Source of the DNA: Lachnospiraceae bacterium AC2028
Lineage (GTDB): Bacteria > Bacillota > Clostridia > Lachnospirales > Lachnospiraceae
Length of the DNA stretch: 64,000 nucleotides
Assembly: GCA_000702685.1 (NCBI GenBank)
Contig: JNJD01000013.1
Span: 1 to 64,000, forward strand
Direction: 5' to 3'
In this document: positions 43,179 through 52,686 of the stretch, one piece after another
How positions within the stretch are numbered: the stretch's first letter is position 1
How the letters are laid out: each line of letters starts with the position of its first letter
Translations under genes and position numbers: made by a program
Notes under the pieces: generated by a model
What the model saw: the letters and a program-made list of their open reading frames with translations, nothing else
Told to the model about the DNA's origin: nothing
Databases searched by the model: none

Positions 43179-43883
43179 ATGAAAAAAATAAATATCTGTG
43201 CACTGCTTATCATTACCGCGATCCTCACATCATGTGGGAACTCCGGTGAAACAACGCTTTCACAGCTTACGCAGGAAACACAGGCCGAAGGCGGCGCGCA
43301 AATCGCCTATGAAACGGATCCCGGCGAGCCCGTAAAACCCGCTCAGGTAACATCCGGCACAGACAGCGCTTCCGGCGCGGCATCCGGCACATCATCTGCC
43401 GAAAACGCACCCGCCACGCCTGCCACGATCTTTGTCTATGTCTGCGGATGCGTTGAAAACCCCGGCGTATACGAACTGCCCGCAGACAGCAGGGTATGTG
43501 ATGCACTCGATGCGGCAGGAGGATTTTCCGAAGGTGCCGACGAAAGCCGCATTAATCTTGCAGGATTACTGACGGACGGGGATATGGTCTTTTTTCCGAA
43601 AGCGGGAGAAAATCTGCCTGACGGAGCATCGGACTATATCGCATCAGGCGCAGGCAGCACAGGAAATGCAGGAAGCACAGGCACTGCGCAGTCGCTTGTG
43701 AATATCAACACCGCAGGCGAAGATGCGCTCTGCACGCTGCCCGGAATAGGCCCTTCAAAGGCACGTGCGATAATCGGATACCGTGAAGAACACGGATGCT
43801 TTAAGGACATCAGGGAAATAATGAATGTAAGCGGCATAGGCGAGAATCTTTTTAAGCAGATAGAAGATCTCATCTGTGTCTGA
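43179..43883 (+). CDS. comEA: ComEA-like DNA-binding lipoprotein (SLBB and helix-hairpin-helix)
   Basis: 234 residues. The start is ATG at 43179, three bases after AAGGAGGG. The signal peptide ends in LTSC (cysteine at about 18), so it is predicted to be a lipoprotein; many ComEA proteins instead have a membrane anchor. After an Ala/Ser/Thr-rich linker comes an SLBB domain (VYVCGCVENPGVYELP), then two helix-hairpin-helix motifs (VNINTAGEDALCTLPGIG and IREIMNVSGIG) that bind double-stranded DNA. Probable receptor for DNA uptake with ComEC (50197). Regulated perhaps by the hairpin at 43160. Confidence 0.9.
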   Translation: MKKINICALLIITAILTSCGNSGETTLSQLTQETQAEGGAQIAYETDPGEPVKPAQVTSGTDSASGAASGTSSAENAPATPATIFVYVCGCVENPGVYELPADSRVCDALDAAGGFSEGADESRINLAGLLTDGDMVFFPKAGENLPDGASDYIASGAGSTGNAGSTGTAQSLVNINTAGEDALCTLPGIGPSKARAIIGYREEHGCFKDIREIMNVSGIGENLFKQIEDLICV

Positions 43884-43902
43884 ATTTCGGAAGAGGACAA
43901 GA

Positions 43903-44607
43903 ATGGCAACCAGGGTACTTATCGTCGATGATGAAAAACTCATCGTTAAAGGAATTAAATTTTCTCTCGAGCAGGACGGTTACGAGACCGACTGCGCATA
44001 TGACGGGGAGGAAGCGCTTGAGATGGCTAAGGCGAAGGATTATGACATAATCCTTCTCGATCTTATGCTTCCCAAGCTCGACGGCTATGAAGTCTGCCAG
44101 AGGATCAGGGAATTTTCCAAGACGCCCATCATCATGCTCACCGCCAAGGGAGATGATATGGACAAGATCCTCGGACTTGAATACGGCGCCGACGATTACA
44201 TGACCAAGCCCTTCAACATCCTTGAAGTAAAGGCCAGGATCAAGGCCGTCATGAGAAGAAGCCGCAGGGAGGAGCCCGTAAAGCCTAAGGGAGAGACTCT
44301 TTCCGCAGGAGGACTTGTTCTCGATCTCGAAAACCGCAGGACATTCAAAAACGGTGAGGAGATCCCTCTTACATCCAAGGAATTTGAGATCATCAGGATC
44401 CTTATGGAAAATCCCGGCAAGGTCTATAAAAGAGACGATCTCTTAAGGGCCGTATGGGGCGATGATTTCCCCGGCGATGAGAGAACCGTTGACGTGCATG
44501 TAAGGCGCCTTCGCGAAAAAATAGAAAGTGATGCCGGCAATCCTACATATGTCCACACCAGGTGGGGTATAGGATATTATTTCAGCGTTTCCGCTTCGGG
44601 CAACTGA
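43903..44607 (+). CDS. OmpR/PhoB-family response regulator
   Basis: 234 residues. Receiver: DD at 9-10, phosphoacceptor D53 in ILLDLMLP, and the conserved lysine in MTKPFN. The winged-helix DNA-binding domain is in the last 100 residues (LTSKEFEIIRILMENPGKV ... ERTVDVHVRRLREKI ... TRWGIGYYF). The ATG at 43903 is chosen on AAGAGGA. It is paired with the kinase gene three bases later. Confidence 0.95.
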   Translation: MATRVLIVDDEKLIVKGIKFSLEQDGYETDCAYDGEEALEMAKAKDYDIILLDLMLPKLDGYEVCQRIREFSKTPIIMLTAKGDDMDKILGLEYGADDYMTKPFNILEVKARIKAVMRRSRREEPVKPKGETLSAGGLVLDLENRRTFKNGEEIPLTSKEFEIIRILMENPGKVYKRDDLLRAVWGDDFPGDERTVDVHVRRLREKIESDAGNPTYVHTRWGIGYYFSVSASGN

Positions 44608-44610
44608 TAT

Positions 44611-46101
44611 ATGACAGAGCTCTTTTCAAATCTCAGATCCGTTATAAGGCTCAGATCACTCAGGGCGCGGATTTTCCTGATCATCCTGGTTCTGGGGATA
44701 GTTCCCTGCATACTCGTAAGAGTGACGATCGTGTCCGATTACGAGTCCAGGGCTGTCGAAAACCGTGTTTCGGCCGTTCAGAACCAGCTTACGATCACAG
44801 CCAATCACCTTGTTGCCAATAAATACATATCAGCACTTACAGGCAGGGCCGATGACTACACCGGCTCTCTTGACGTTATGGATGCCGAGATCGAGATGCT
44901 TTCTAATGTGTACGAAGGAAGGATCATGATCATCGGTGCTAATTTCAAGGTGCTCAAGGATACGTACGGAATATCCGAAGGCAAGACCATCATTTCCGAA
45001 GAGGTCATCAAATGCTTTCAGGGTGTATCAACTTCGTATTATGACAAGAACCTCGGATACATAGAGCTGACCACTCCCATCGCGGATACAACAGCGGAGG
45101 GAGGATCGGGTGTCATAAGAGGAGTCATGCTCACATCTATCTCCGATGACAGCATCATCGGTATGGCGGATGTCCTCGGGAATAACGCTTTGATCCTCGA
45201 GATTACAATGGTCATTATTGTTGCGGCGCTTGCTGCGATCCTTTCAGGATTTCTGGTAAGACCGATCAGTAAGCTCACGGGCAGGATCAATGCCGTAAAA
45301 GCGGGATATAACAATTTCGTCGAACCCGTCGATGACTGCACCGAGACGGAGCATATCTCAGAAGCCTTCAATAACCTGCTCACACGTATCAACGCACTCG
45401 ATGAGAGCAGGGGTGAATTCGTTGCCAATGTCTCGCATGAGCTTAAGACGCCGATGGCATCGATGAAGGTTCTGTCCGATTCGCTTCTTGCAAGCCCCGA
45501 TGCGAGCGTGGAAGATTACAGGGAATTCATGGAGGATATAACCTCACAGATAGACAGGGAAAACAGGATCATAACGGACCTTCTCGCACTCGTCAAGATG
45601 GACGATACATCGAGCCAGAACCTCAAGCCCGTGCCTACTGATATCAACGAACTTACCGAGCTTGTTCTAAAGAGGCTCAGATCCATAGCAAGAAAACAGA
45701 ATGTCGATGTGACATTTGAGACCAAGAGACAGGTCATTGCCGAGGTCGATGAAGTCAAGATCACTTCGCTTATCACAAACCTTGTCGAAAACGCGATCAA
45801 ATACAATCATGAAAACGGCTGGGTCAGAGTAAGCCTTGATGCCGATCATCAGGATTTCAAGCTCGTCGTGGAAGATTCCGGACTCGGTATTCCCGAAGAA
45901 TCGCTCGCACACATCTACGAAAGATTCTACAGGGTCGATAAATCACATTCCCGCGAGATAGGAGGAACCGGACTCGGTCTTGCGATATGCAGGAAAGTAG
46001 TCCTTATGCACCACGGAACGATAGACCTTACAAGCAAGGAAGGCGAAGGAAGCAAATTCGTTGTGACCATTCCGCTCAGTTATATAGCAGATGCAAAATA
46101 A
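44611..46101 (+). CDS. Membrane sensor histidine kinase
   Basis: 496 residues. Two membrane spans (about 20-40 and 190-215) bound an extracytoplasmic sensor domain. A HAMP region follows. The phosphorylated histidine is H276 in VANVSHELKTPMAS. The ATPase domain has NLVENAIKYN, DSGLGIPEE and GGTGLGLAIC. It is the partner of the regulator before it. The signal is unknown. The 3' end overlaps the GerMN gene by 11 bases, which links the system to that lipoprotein. Confidence 0.95.
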   Translation: MTELFSNLRSVIRLRSLRARIFLIILVLGIVPCILVRVTIVSDYESRAVENRVSAVQNQLTITANHLVANKYISALTGRADDYTGSLDVMDAEIEMLSNVYEGRIMIIGANFKVLKDTYGISEGKTIISEEVIKCFQGVSTSYYDKNLGYIELTTPIADTTAEGGSGVIRGVMLTSISDDSIIGMADVLGNNALILEITMVIIVAALAAILSGFLVRPISKLTGRINAVKAGYNNFVEPVDDCTETEHISEAFNNLLTRINALDESRGEFVANVSHELKTPMASMKVLSDSLLASPDASVEDYREFMEDITSQIDRENRIITDLLALVKMDDTSSQNLKPVPTDINELTELVLKRLRSIARKQNVDVTFETKRQVIAEVDEVKITSLITNLVENAIKYNHENGWVRVSLDADHQDFKLVVEDSGLGIPEESLAHIYERFYRVDKSHSREIGGTGLGLAICRKVVLMHHGTIDLTSKEGEGSKFVVTIPLSYIADAK

Positions 46102-47059
46102 ACTTGGGAAAAAGATAATATCATTCTTTTCAGCTGTGATGATGATCTTCGTCATGGCCGGCTGTTCTGCGCAGCAGCAGAGCGTTTCGGACGCAAACTC
46201 GATCTATGTTTATTACATCAATAATGATGAGACCAGGACCGAGAGCTATCCGTATACACTTAAGTCGGAAGATGCAAGGGGAGCCGTGGAAGAACTTCTC
46301 GAAAAGCTTTCCGAAAAATCCCCGAATGCGCAGTATAAGGCACCGCTTGCAATGGGCTTTGTGATCACCGATTACACATTCGATAACGGAAAAGTCGTTC
46401 TGGATATGAGCGCCGATTACAAGAAGCTCGTCTTTACCACGGAGGTTCTTGTAAGAGCTGCGATAGTAAGGACGCTTTGCGGATCAGGATATGTGAAGGA
46501 AGTGTATTTTACCGTGGAGGGCGAACCTCTCAAGGATCACAGCGGCTTTGATGTCGGAAGAATGGATTCCGGCACATTCATAAGCAATGACGGAAATGAG
46601 ATTAATACATACGAAGAAGCCGACATCATTCTCTGCTTTGCATCGGGCGACGGAAATACGCTCATAAGCGTCAACAGAAATAAATTCTATTCGACATCCA
46701 TGCCCCTCGAAAGATTCGTTGTGGATGAGCTTATAGCAGGCCCCAGCGGAAATGCCGATATACTGTATCCTTCGGTCAACCCGCAGACTACGGTCCTGAG
46801 TGTGAATTCCAAGGATGGAGTATGCTATGTAAATCTGTCCGGCGATTTCCTTATCCCCTACGGAAACGTACCGACGAACATATCGGTGTATGCGGTGGTT
46901 GATTCACTCTGTGCACTTCCCGGAATCGACAAGGTCCAGATCCTTGTTGACGGTGTGGTTCCCGAAACCTTAGAATCCTCTTATGAGATGAATACGGATA
47001 TTGTCATAACTCTCGCCGATGCCCAGGCAATGAGCGCAGCAGCGACGGAAACCGAATGA
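46091..47059 (+). CDS. GerMN-domain lipoprotein
   Basis: 322 residues. The lipobox is VMAGC (cysteine at about 25). Two GerMN domains follow (starts near 38, IYVYYINNDE, and near 180). In Bacillus GerM is a sporulation/germination lipoprotein, and the same domain occurs in LpqB next to the MtrAB two-component system of actinobacteria. Here too it overlaps a histidine kinase, so a role in modulating that kinase is plausible. Envelope function is otherwise open. Confidence 0.85.
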   Translation: MQNKLGKKIISFFSAVMMIFVMAGCSAQQQSVSDANSIYVYYINNDETRTESYPYTLKSEDARGAVEELLEKLSEKSPNAQYKAPLAMGFVITDYTFDNGKVVLDMSADYKKLVFTTEVLVRAAIVRTLCGSGYVKEVYFTVEGEPLKDHSGFDVGRMDSGTFISNDGNEINTYEEADIILCFASGDGNTLISVNRNKFYSTSMPLERFVVDELIAGPSGNADILYPSVNPQTTVLSVNSKDGVCYVNLSGDFLIPYGNVPTNISVYAVVDSLCALPGIDKVQILVDGVVPETLESSYEMNTDIVITLADAQAMSAAATETE

Positions 47060-47060
47060 T

Positions 47061-48119
47061 ATGAAACCAAGAGAAGCGGCGGCAAGCCTTGAACAGCTGA
47101 AGAAGGATCTTTCCGAAGGTAATTACAGAAAGTGCTACCTTCTTTTCGGATGCGAGCGCTACCTTCGCAATTTCTATGAAAAGAAACTGATCGCTGCGCT
47201 CGGCGGATCAAGGGACGATATGAACACGAACATATTCGATACGAATCCCGTATCCGCTGCGGATGTCATTTCGCAGGCACAGACGCTTCCTTTTTTTGCC
47301 GACAGGCGTATCGTTGTCGTAAGGTATTCGGGATTTTTCAAAAAGAATTCCGAAGAGCTTGCAGAGTTCATCTCCGAAGCTCCCGAAACCACGACATTCA
47401 TCTTTGTCGAAGACGAAGCCGATGCAAGGCTCAAGATGTACAAGCAGATAGCCAAGAACGGACTCTGCGTGGAATTTACGACCCAGCCCGACAGATATCT
47501 GCTCCAGAACATCGGTGCATTCCTGAAAAAGAACGGCAAGCGCATGAGCGAAGACGATGCAAGATACCTGCTCGATGTCATCGGAAGCGACATGGGCCGT
47601 CTTATGTCGGAGCTTGAAAAGCTCATTTCCTACGCTCTCGACAGGGAAGTCGTTACGAAAAAAGATATCGATGAGATCTGCTCGAGAAATATCGAAGACA
47701 GGATCTTTGAGATGATAGATGCGATAATGCGCAAGGATATAAGGACCTGCCTCGACCGTTACGAAGACCTTCTTGCGCTGAAGGTTTCTCCGGTCAAGAT
47801 AATCGTGCTTCTGGAAAACCAGTTCCTCTGGATGCTGCAGCTTAAGAGCATGTATGATTCCGGCTACAACAATCAGAGCATCATTGAAAATGTCGCTTAT
47901 AAAAAAGAGACCGATCCCGATACCGGTGCGGTCAGGAAAGCAAGGGGCGCCATAGGAGAATACCAGGTCAAGATCTATCTCGAACAGGCGCTTCGCATGG
48001 AAACCGCAGAATTGCAGAGAGCGGTTGCACTTTGCGGGAAGGCGGATGAATCCTTCAAGACCGGCAAAATGAACGACCGTATGGCCGCCGAAGTACTTAT
48101 GACGGGGCTTTGCACCTGA
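47061..48119 (+). CDS. holA: DNA polymerase III delta subunit
   Basis: 352 residues, clamp-loader wrench subunit that opens the beta ring. It follows the family pattern: CYLLFGCERYLRNFYEKKL at the start, TLPFFADRRIVVVR, then EADARLKMYKQ-like and IEKLISYAL-like helices. In many Firmicutes holA follows comEC; here comEC is 3 kb downstream. It starts one base after the GerMN gene and one base before trmL. Confidence 0.9.
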   Translation: MKPREAAASLEQLKKDLSEGNYRKCYLLFGCERYLRNFYEKKLIAALGGSRDDMNTNIFDTNPVSAADVISQAQTLPFFADRRIVVVRYSGFFKKNSEELAEFISEAPETTTFIFVEDEADARLKMYKQIAKNGLCVEFTTQPDRYLLQNIGAFLKKNGKRMSEDDARYLLDVIGSDMGRLMSELEKLISYALDREVVTKKDIDEICSRNIEDRIFEMIDAIMRKDIRTCLDRYEDLLALKVSPVKIIVLLENQFLWMLQLKSMYDSGYNNQSIIENVAYKKETDPDTGAVRKARGAIGEYQVKIYLEQALRMETAELQRAVALCGKADESFKTGKMNDRMAAEVLMTGLCT

Positions 48120-48120
48120 T

Positions 48121-48618
48121 ATGCTGAACATTGTTTTATACGAACCCGAAATTCCATATAATACCGGAAACATAGGAAGAACCTGCGTTGCGACAGGGTG
48201 CAGGCTGCACCTTATAAAGCCCCTGGGTTTTTCGCTCGATCAAAAAGAGATCAGGAGAGCGGGCCTCGATTACTGGCCGCGCCTCGATCATATTGAATAC
48301 GAAAGCTTTTCGGATTTCCTTGAAAAGAATTCGAACCCGAAAGTCTGGATGGCTACGACCAAGGCACATAAGGTTTACAGTGATGTAAGCTATTCGGACG
48401 GGGACTTCATAATGTTCGGACCCGAGAGCAGGGGAATACCCGAAGAGATCCTTGTCGACAGGGAAGAGGAGTGCATACGCATTCCGATGATAGAAGGCGA
48501 AAGATCGATCAACCTCTGCAATTCCGTTTCGATAGTTTTGTTCGAAGCACTCAGGCAGATGGATTTTGCGGGACTTGAAAAATGCGGTGAGCTGCACCGC
48601 TTGAGCTGGAAAGACTGA
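48121..48618 (+). CDS. trmL: tRNA (cytidine/uridine-34-2'-O)-methyltransferase
   Basis: 165 residues, SPOUT-class trefoil-knot enzyme. The start NIVLYEPEIPYNTGNIGRTC is the TrmL signature. MFGPESRGIPEEIL and IRIPMIEGERSINLCNSVSI form the knot and SAM site. It methylates the wobble ribose of tRNA-Leu. Tightly packed between holA and the acyltransferase gene. Confidence 0.95.
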   Translation: MLNIVLYEPEIPYNTGNIGRTCVATGCRLHLIKPLGFSLDQKEIRRAGLDYWPRLDHIEYESFSDFLEKNSNPKVWMATTKAHKVYSDVSYSDGDFIMFGPESRGIPEEILVDREEECIRIPMIEGERSINLCNSVSIVLFEALRQMDFAGLEKCGELHRLSWKD

Positions 48619-48619
48619 T

Positions 48620-49696
48620 ATGGCTGATGAGTCGGAAAAAAATTTAAAGCGTGATTCCCTGCAGGCGCTGCGCGGCCTTGCGTTCGTGGGAATCTTCCTC
48701 GGACACTTCTACTATTTCGGATGGACACCGATCTCAGTGTCCGTGTTCTTCATATTGTCGGGATTTCTGCTTACGACCAAGAAAGATTCCGGCTATGAAA
48801 AGTACGGACTTGGTGATTCCTTCAAGGAAGCGGTAAGGCGCGTTTCGAAGCTTTATCCGCTTCACATCATCATGATGCTTGTCAGCATTCCGTTTGTCAT
48901 CTACAGGGCGGGCGGAGTGAATGTGAGCGATCTTCTTTTGAAGATCGCATGCAACGTACTGCTCATTCAGTCGCTTGTTCCGAGCGCGGATGTTAACGCA
49001 TCGCTCAACGGCGTGTCGTGGTTTCTTTCGAACATCTTCGTGCTCTATATCGCTTTTCCATTTCTGTACAGATTATTCAAAAAGATAAAGAGCAGATACG
49101 CGCTGATGCTGATGATCGTATCACTCATCGCGCTGCAGACGCTTTACGTTTATGTCGTAGGCCTCACCGTGCACACTGCGGACGTCATGACCTATCTGAT
49201 CCACTCGTCACCGCTGTACAGAGTATTTGATATGTCCTACGGCATAATGCTCGGCTTCATGTCCCTGAAGGAAAGGAAAGAAGAGGAAGCAGGCGTAACG
49301 CTTCTGTCATCTGTCGTAGAACTTGCTGCTCTGATCATCACGGGACTGCTTGTCTTTATCTGGAGCAGGGAGAACATGATCGTGTACCTGTCCTACGCAC
49401 CCGTATGTCCGCTCATGTCCGTCATATGGATGCAGCTTTTCTTCAAGAAGGCCGGGATCGTTACGAAGCTGCTCACGAATAAAGTTACAGTATTCCTCGG
49501 AAACCGCAGCGGAAGTGCATTCCTCATCCACTTCCCGATAGTCGTCTATATCAACACATTCATCTTCCCGCACCTTACCGTGCTCAAGCGCACCATCATC
49601 CACGGGATCCTTTTCCCCGGCAGCGTTGCCCTCACCCTTGTCCTTTCCTACCTCTACGACAAGTGGTCCGCCTCGCACCGCAGGACAAAAGAATAG
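48620..49696 (+). CDS. Acyltransferase 3 family membrane protein
   Basis: 358 residues with about ten membrane spans. The family start is RDSLQALRGLAFVGIFLGHF, followed by SVSVFFILSGFLL and later KLYPLHIIMM. Likely O-acylation of an envelope polysaccharide. One base after trmL, so it appears to be part of the same transcript. Distinct in sequence from the acyltransferase at 20866. Confidence 0.9.
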   Translation: MADESEKNLKRDSLQALRGLAFVGIFLGHFYYFGWTPISVSVFFILSGFLLTTKKDSGYEKYGLGDSFKEAVRRVSKLYPLHIIMMLVSIPFVIYRAGGVNVSDLLLKIACNVLLIQSLVPSADVNASLNGVSWFLSNIFVLYIAFPFLYRLFKKIKSRYALMLMIVSLIALQTLYVYVVGLTVHTADVMTYLIHSSPLYRVFDMSYGIMLGFMSLKERKEEEAGVTLLSSVVELAALIITGLLVFIWSRENMIVYLSYAPVCPLMSVIWMQLFFKKAGIVTKLLTNKVTVFLGNRSGSAFLIHFPIVVYINTFIFPHLTVLKRTIIHGILFPGSVALTLVLSYLYDKWSASHRRTKE

Positions 49697-49706
49697 GAGG
49701 ATAACT

Positions 49707-49931
49707 ATGACTGAATTTATAAAACATCTCAGCTGTATCCCTGATGTATATGATGATTTTGTTTATGGCGTGATCAGTTATGCGATGAAAAATCCTATGC
49801 ATATTCAGGTTTTAAATGACTATATGAATGATAATCCTGATGCTACATCATCGGATATAGTAAGATTCATCTCTATGCAGCCTGATTTTCATGATTATAG
49901 CGCTGCCAAAGAACGTGTAATGGTAGGCTGA
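49707..49931 (+). CDS. Small protein of unknown function
   Basis: 74 residues. The start at 49707 is supported by TAGGAGG eight bases upstream; a longer frame reading back into the acyltransferase gene is not needed. It is acidic, helical-looking and rich in Met, Asp and Tyr, without membrane segments. It is A+T-richer than its neighbours. The terminator at 49946 follows. Confidence 0.7.
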   Translation: MTEFIKHLSCIPDVYDDFVYGVISYAMKNPMHIQVLNDYMNDNPDATSSDIVRFISMQPDFHDYSAAKERVMVG

Positions 49932-49945
49932 AAGATTAAATGATA

Positions 49946-49975
49946 AGACCGGTTCGTCTTGACCCGGTCTTTTTT
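49946..49975 (+). terminator. Rho-independent terminator
   Basis: AGACCGG and CCGGTCT form a stem with a short loop, followed by TTTTTT. It ends the run of genes that begins at about 41.7 kb. Confidence 0.88.
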
Positions 49976-50085
49976 ATGTTGTATTTTGTGGTGGAGAGAA
50001 TTCCGGATTTTCCCGGAGAGCGATTCTGCTGCACGTTCTGTGCGGCCGCTGATCTTACGGCACATCGCCGGATTTTTACCTGAAA

Positions 50086-50154
50086 ACAAAAAAAGAAACG
50101 AGCACCCCGCTTGGCTGTTGTTGACCAACACGTACGGTATAAAACCCGTTTCTT
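50086..50154 (-). other. Possible minus-strand terminator or structured RNA
   Basis: AAGAAACG (50093-50100) and CGTTTCTT (50147-50154) are perfect arms. Inside are GTTG/CAAC and GGT/ACC helices. Read leftward, the hairpin is followed by seven T residues. No minus-strand gene lies nearby, so a small RNA or a relic is possible. Confidence 0.4.
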
Positions 50155-50196
50155 GCCGTGAATAGTAGCAAGATAGACTTTATTTGTCAATAAAAG

Positions 50197-52686
50197 ATGA
50201 GAAGACCTTTGGCTTTTGTCTGCTCTCAGATCGTCGTGATCATTTCTGTTCTTGTATATGCAGGAATTCTTCCCTTCGGAAAAAAGAACACGCTTCCCGA
50301 GGACGGAAAATACGTCACGGTCACCGGAAGAGTAGATGAGATATATGAAAAATACATAGTGTTTAAAGCGGATGGGATTCCGCAAAACGATCCGGATAGT
50401 GGGAACGCTGTATCATGCTACTCCCCGGGGCAGATTGTCCTTATGGTCTACTTCCGCGAAGCCCCCGCCTTCCACCTCGGCGAAACCGTCACCGTCCGCG
50501 GTCGCTTCGAGTGCTTTTCGCATGCGATGAATCCCGGTCAGTTCGATGCATACGACTACTACACATCAAAAGGATATGAGGGAAAATTATCGGACTCCGA
50601 ACTCATCACACGTGACGGCTGCATCGCACCTATAAGAGAACCTCTCAGACAGCTCCGCCTTCGCATGAAAGCGCGCATCTACTCGGTCTGTCCCGATAAA
50701 GAAGCCTCCGTCCTTTGCGACCTTCTCCTCGGCGACAAAGAAGGTCTCGACAAAGAGACTAAGGAACTCTATCAGAACAATGGCATCGCCCACATCCTCA
50801 GCATCTCGGGCCTTCACATTTCCATTCTCGGCATCGGCTGCTTCGGCCTCTTAAGAAAACTCCGCTGCCACAAGATTCCGGCCGCGATCGCCTCCGCAAT
50901 CTTTCTTGCCCTGTACCTTGTCATGACCGGCATGAGCGTATCCGCCACCAGAGCCGTGGGCATGTTCGCAATCCGCATGCTCGCATTTCCTGCAAAGCGC
51001 ACCGAAGATCCACTGACATCCCTCAGCCTTATGGCGGCGATCGTTCTGATCATTGATCCGCTCAGTATTCGCAACGTGAGCTTTCTGTTATCCTACGGCG
51101 CCGCACTCGGGATCTATACATTTCTTCCCGCAGTCGATGCCCTTATTTTCTCAGGTGAAAAGAAAGAGCGCTTCTACGAAGAAGACACCTTGAAAAACCT
51201 CATCCGCAATCTTTCGAAGAAAGCCGCATCCGCAACTCTCCATAGCCTTGCAGCAAGCCTTGCCATCACTCTGTTCACAATGCCCATACAGCTTTACTTT
51301 TTCTACAAGGTGAGTATCTATGCCGTTTTCCTAAACCTCTTGATCCTTCCCTGCATGTCCCTTCTTGTCTTCTCGGGAATGATCATGCTCGTGCCCGGCC
51401 TTGGCTTTGTATCGAAGATAAGCTGCTTTCTCCTGAATGCTTTTGAATTCCTGTGCCGTCTTTCCGAGAAGCTCCCGCATCATACCTGGAATCCCGGCAG
51501 ACCCGGAAAGCAATTCATCATCATTTATTATCTGATCATCCTCGCGCTCACCGCCGCAGGCAGACTGATCATCGCATCCCGTAACGGCTACATCATCCGC
51601 ATGCTTCCTTATTTCTCGAAAAAAGGAAAACGCAGAATAATCCGCATCAACTCTCTTGTCGAAAAAACAGATACCGCCCACCGTCGCTCCGCATCCGTCT
51701 CGGAGCCTGCCGTTTACCTGCGCTCCGCATCTGCCGCAATAGCCTCCCTCCTCCGCCCCGCATTTCTCCTTACATCCGTCTGCTTCATACTGATGGTTTT
51801 CCTGATCCGATTTCCACTTCCTGCGCATAACTCCTGTACCCAGCTCTATGTGGGACAGGGTAACTGCAATGTGATGATCACGGATGCGGGAGAGGTGTAT
51901 ATGTTTGACGGAGGCTCATCATCAGAGAAAAACATCGGACAGTACACGATCCTTCCCTTCCTCCGTTACAGCGGCCTCAGCACGATCGATGGAATATTCA
52001 TATCTCACTCCGATGAAGACCACATAAATGGCATACAGGAACTGATAGAAAACAGCTCTGAACAAAACCTCCGCATCCGTGGCATCTACATCACTCCGCA
52101 AATGCGTTCTGACGGAACTGAAAACACTGCCAGACTCATATCTTCATGCGAGGCAGCAGGCGTCCCCGTCATCTGTATCAGCGCCGGAACGCAGTGGGAG
52201 AGCGGAACCACGCATTTCACCTGCCTTCACCCTGACACTGATTTTCTTCCCGAAGACCCCAACTCCGGCTCCATGTGTATCCTCGCAGAATTCAACTGCG
52301 GACCCTCCGACTCGAACCTCGCCCTGCCACAAGGTGCATCCTCGCGTGCCTCCTTCTCCCTCCTCCTACCCGGCGATGTCCAGGGTGCCGGTGAATCCGT
52401 CCTTACCGCCGCTATCGCCGAGAGCCTGTCCGGACGCCCCCTCGATGTCTACCTCACCGCCCACCACGGCTCTTCCGGCACCACCACAGAGGACTTCCTT
52501 GAAGCCTGCCGGCCCCGCCTTGCCATAAACAGTGCAGGCCTGAACAATTCCTACGGTCACCCGCATCCCGAAACCCTTGCCCGCCTTGAAAATGCAGGCT
52601 GTGCGCACCTTACAACCTACGAAACCGGCGCCGTGACGCTTGTCTTTACCGAAACCGACATACAGATCCAAACTTTCAACCCCTAA
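50197..52686 (+). CDS. comEC: ComEC/Rec2 DNA uptake channel
   Basis: 829 residues. N-terminal membrane spans and an OB-like domain come first (TGRVDEIYEKYIVF). The Competence membrane domain has the signature GIAHILSISGLHISILG (about 197-213). The C-terminal metallo-beta-lactamase-like domain begins near 547 (NCNVMITDAGEVYMFDGG), with SHSDEDHING for its metal-type motif and HHGSSGTTTEDFL later. It should carry single-stranded DNA across the membrane during transformation. The start has no clear ribosome site. A repeat copy abuts its stop. Confidence 0.95.
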   Translation: MRRPLAFVCSQIVVIISVLVYAGILPFGKKNTLPEDGKYVTVTGRVDEIYEKYIVFKADGIPQNDPDSGNAVSCYSPGQIVLMVYFREAPAFHLGETVTVRGRFECFSHAMNPGQFDAYDYYTSKGYEGKLSDSELITRDGCIAPIREPLRQLRLRMKARIYSVCPDKEASVLCDLLLGDKEGLDKETKELYQNNGIAHILSISGLHISILGIGCFGLLRKLRCHKIPAAIASAIFLALYLVMTGMSVSATRAVGMFAIRMLAFPAKRTEDPLTSLSLMAAIVLIIDPLSIRNVSFLLSYGAALGIYTFLPAVDALIFSGEKKERFYEEDTLKNLIRNLSKKAASATLHSLAASLAITLFTMPIQLYFFYKVSIYAVFLNLLILPCMSLLVFSGMIMLVPGLGFVSKISCFLLNAFEFLCRLSEKLPHHTWNPGRPGKQFIIIYYLIILALTAAGRLIIASRNGYIIRMLPYFSKKGKRRIIRINSLVEKTDTAHRRSASVSEPAVYLRSASAAIASLLRPAFLLTSVCFILMVFLIRFPLPAHNSCTQLYVGQGNCNVMITDAGEVYMFDGGSSSEKNIGQYTILPFLRYSGLSTIDGIFISHSDEDHINGIQELIENSSEQNLRIRGIYITPQMRSDGTENTARLISSCEAAGVPVICISAGTQWESGTTHFTCLHPDTDFLPEDPNSGSMCILAEFNCGPSDSNLALPQGASSRASFSLLLPGDVQGAGESVLTAAIAESLSGRPLDVYLTAHHGSSGTTTEDFLEACRPRLAINSAGLNNSYGHPHPETLARLENAGCAHLTTYETGAVTLVFTETDIQIQTFNP

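Noticed and set aside
47208-48173. Minus-strand open frame of 321 codons opposite holA and trmL
   Set aside because: It crosses two genuine genes in antisense and has no family features.
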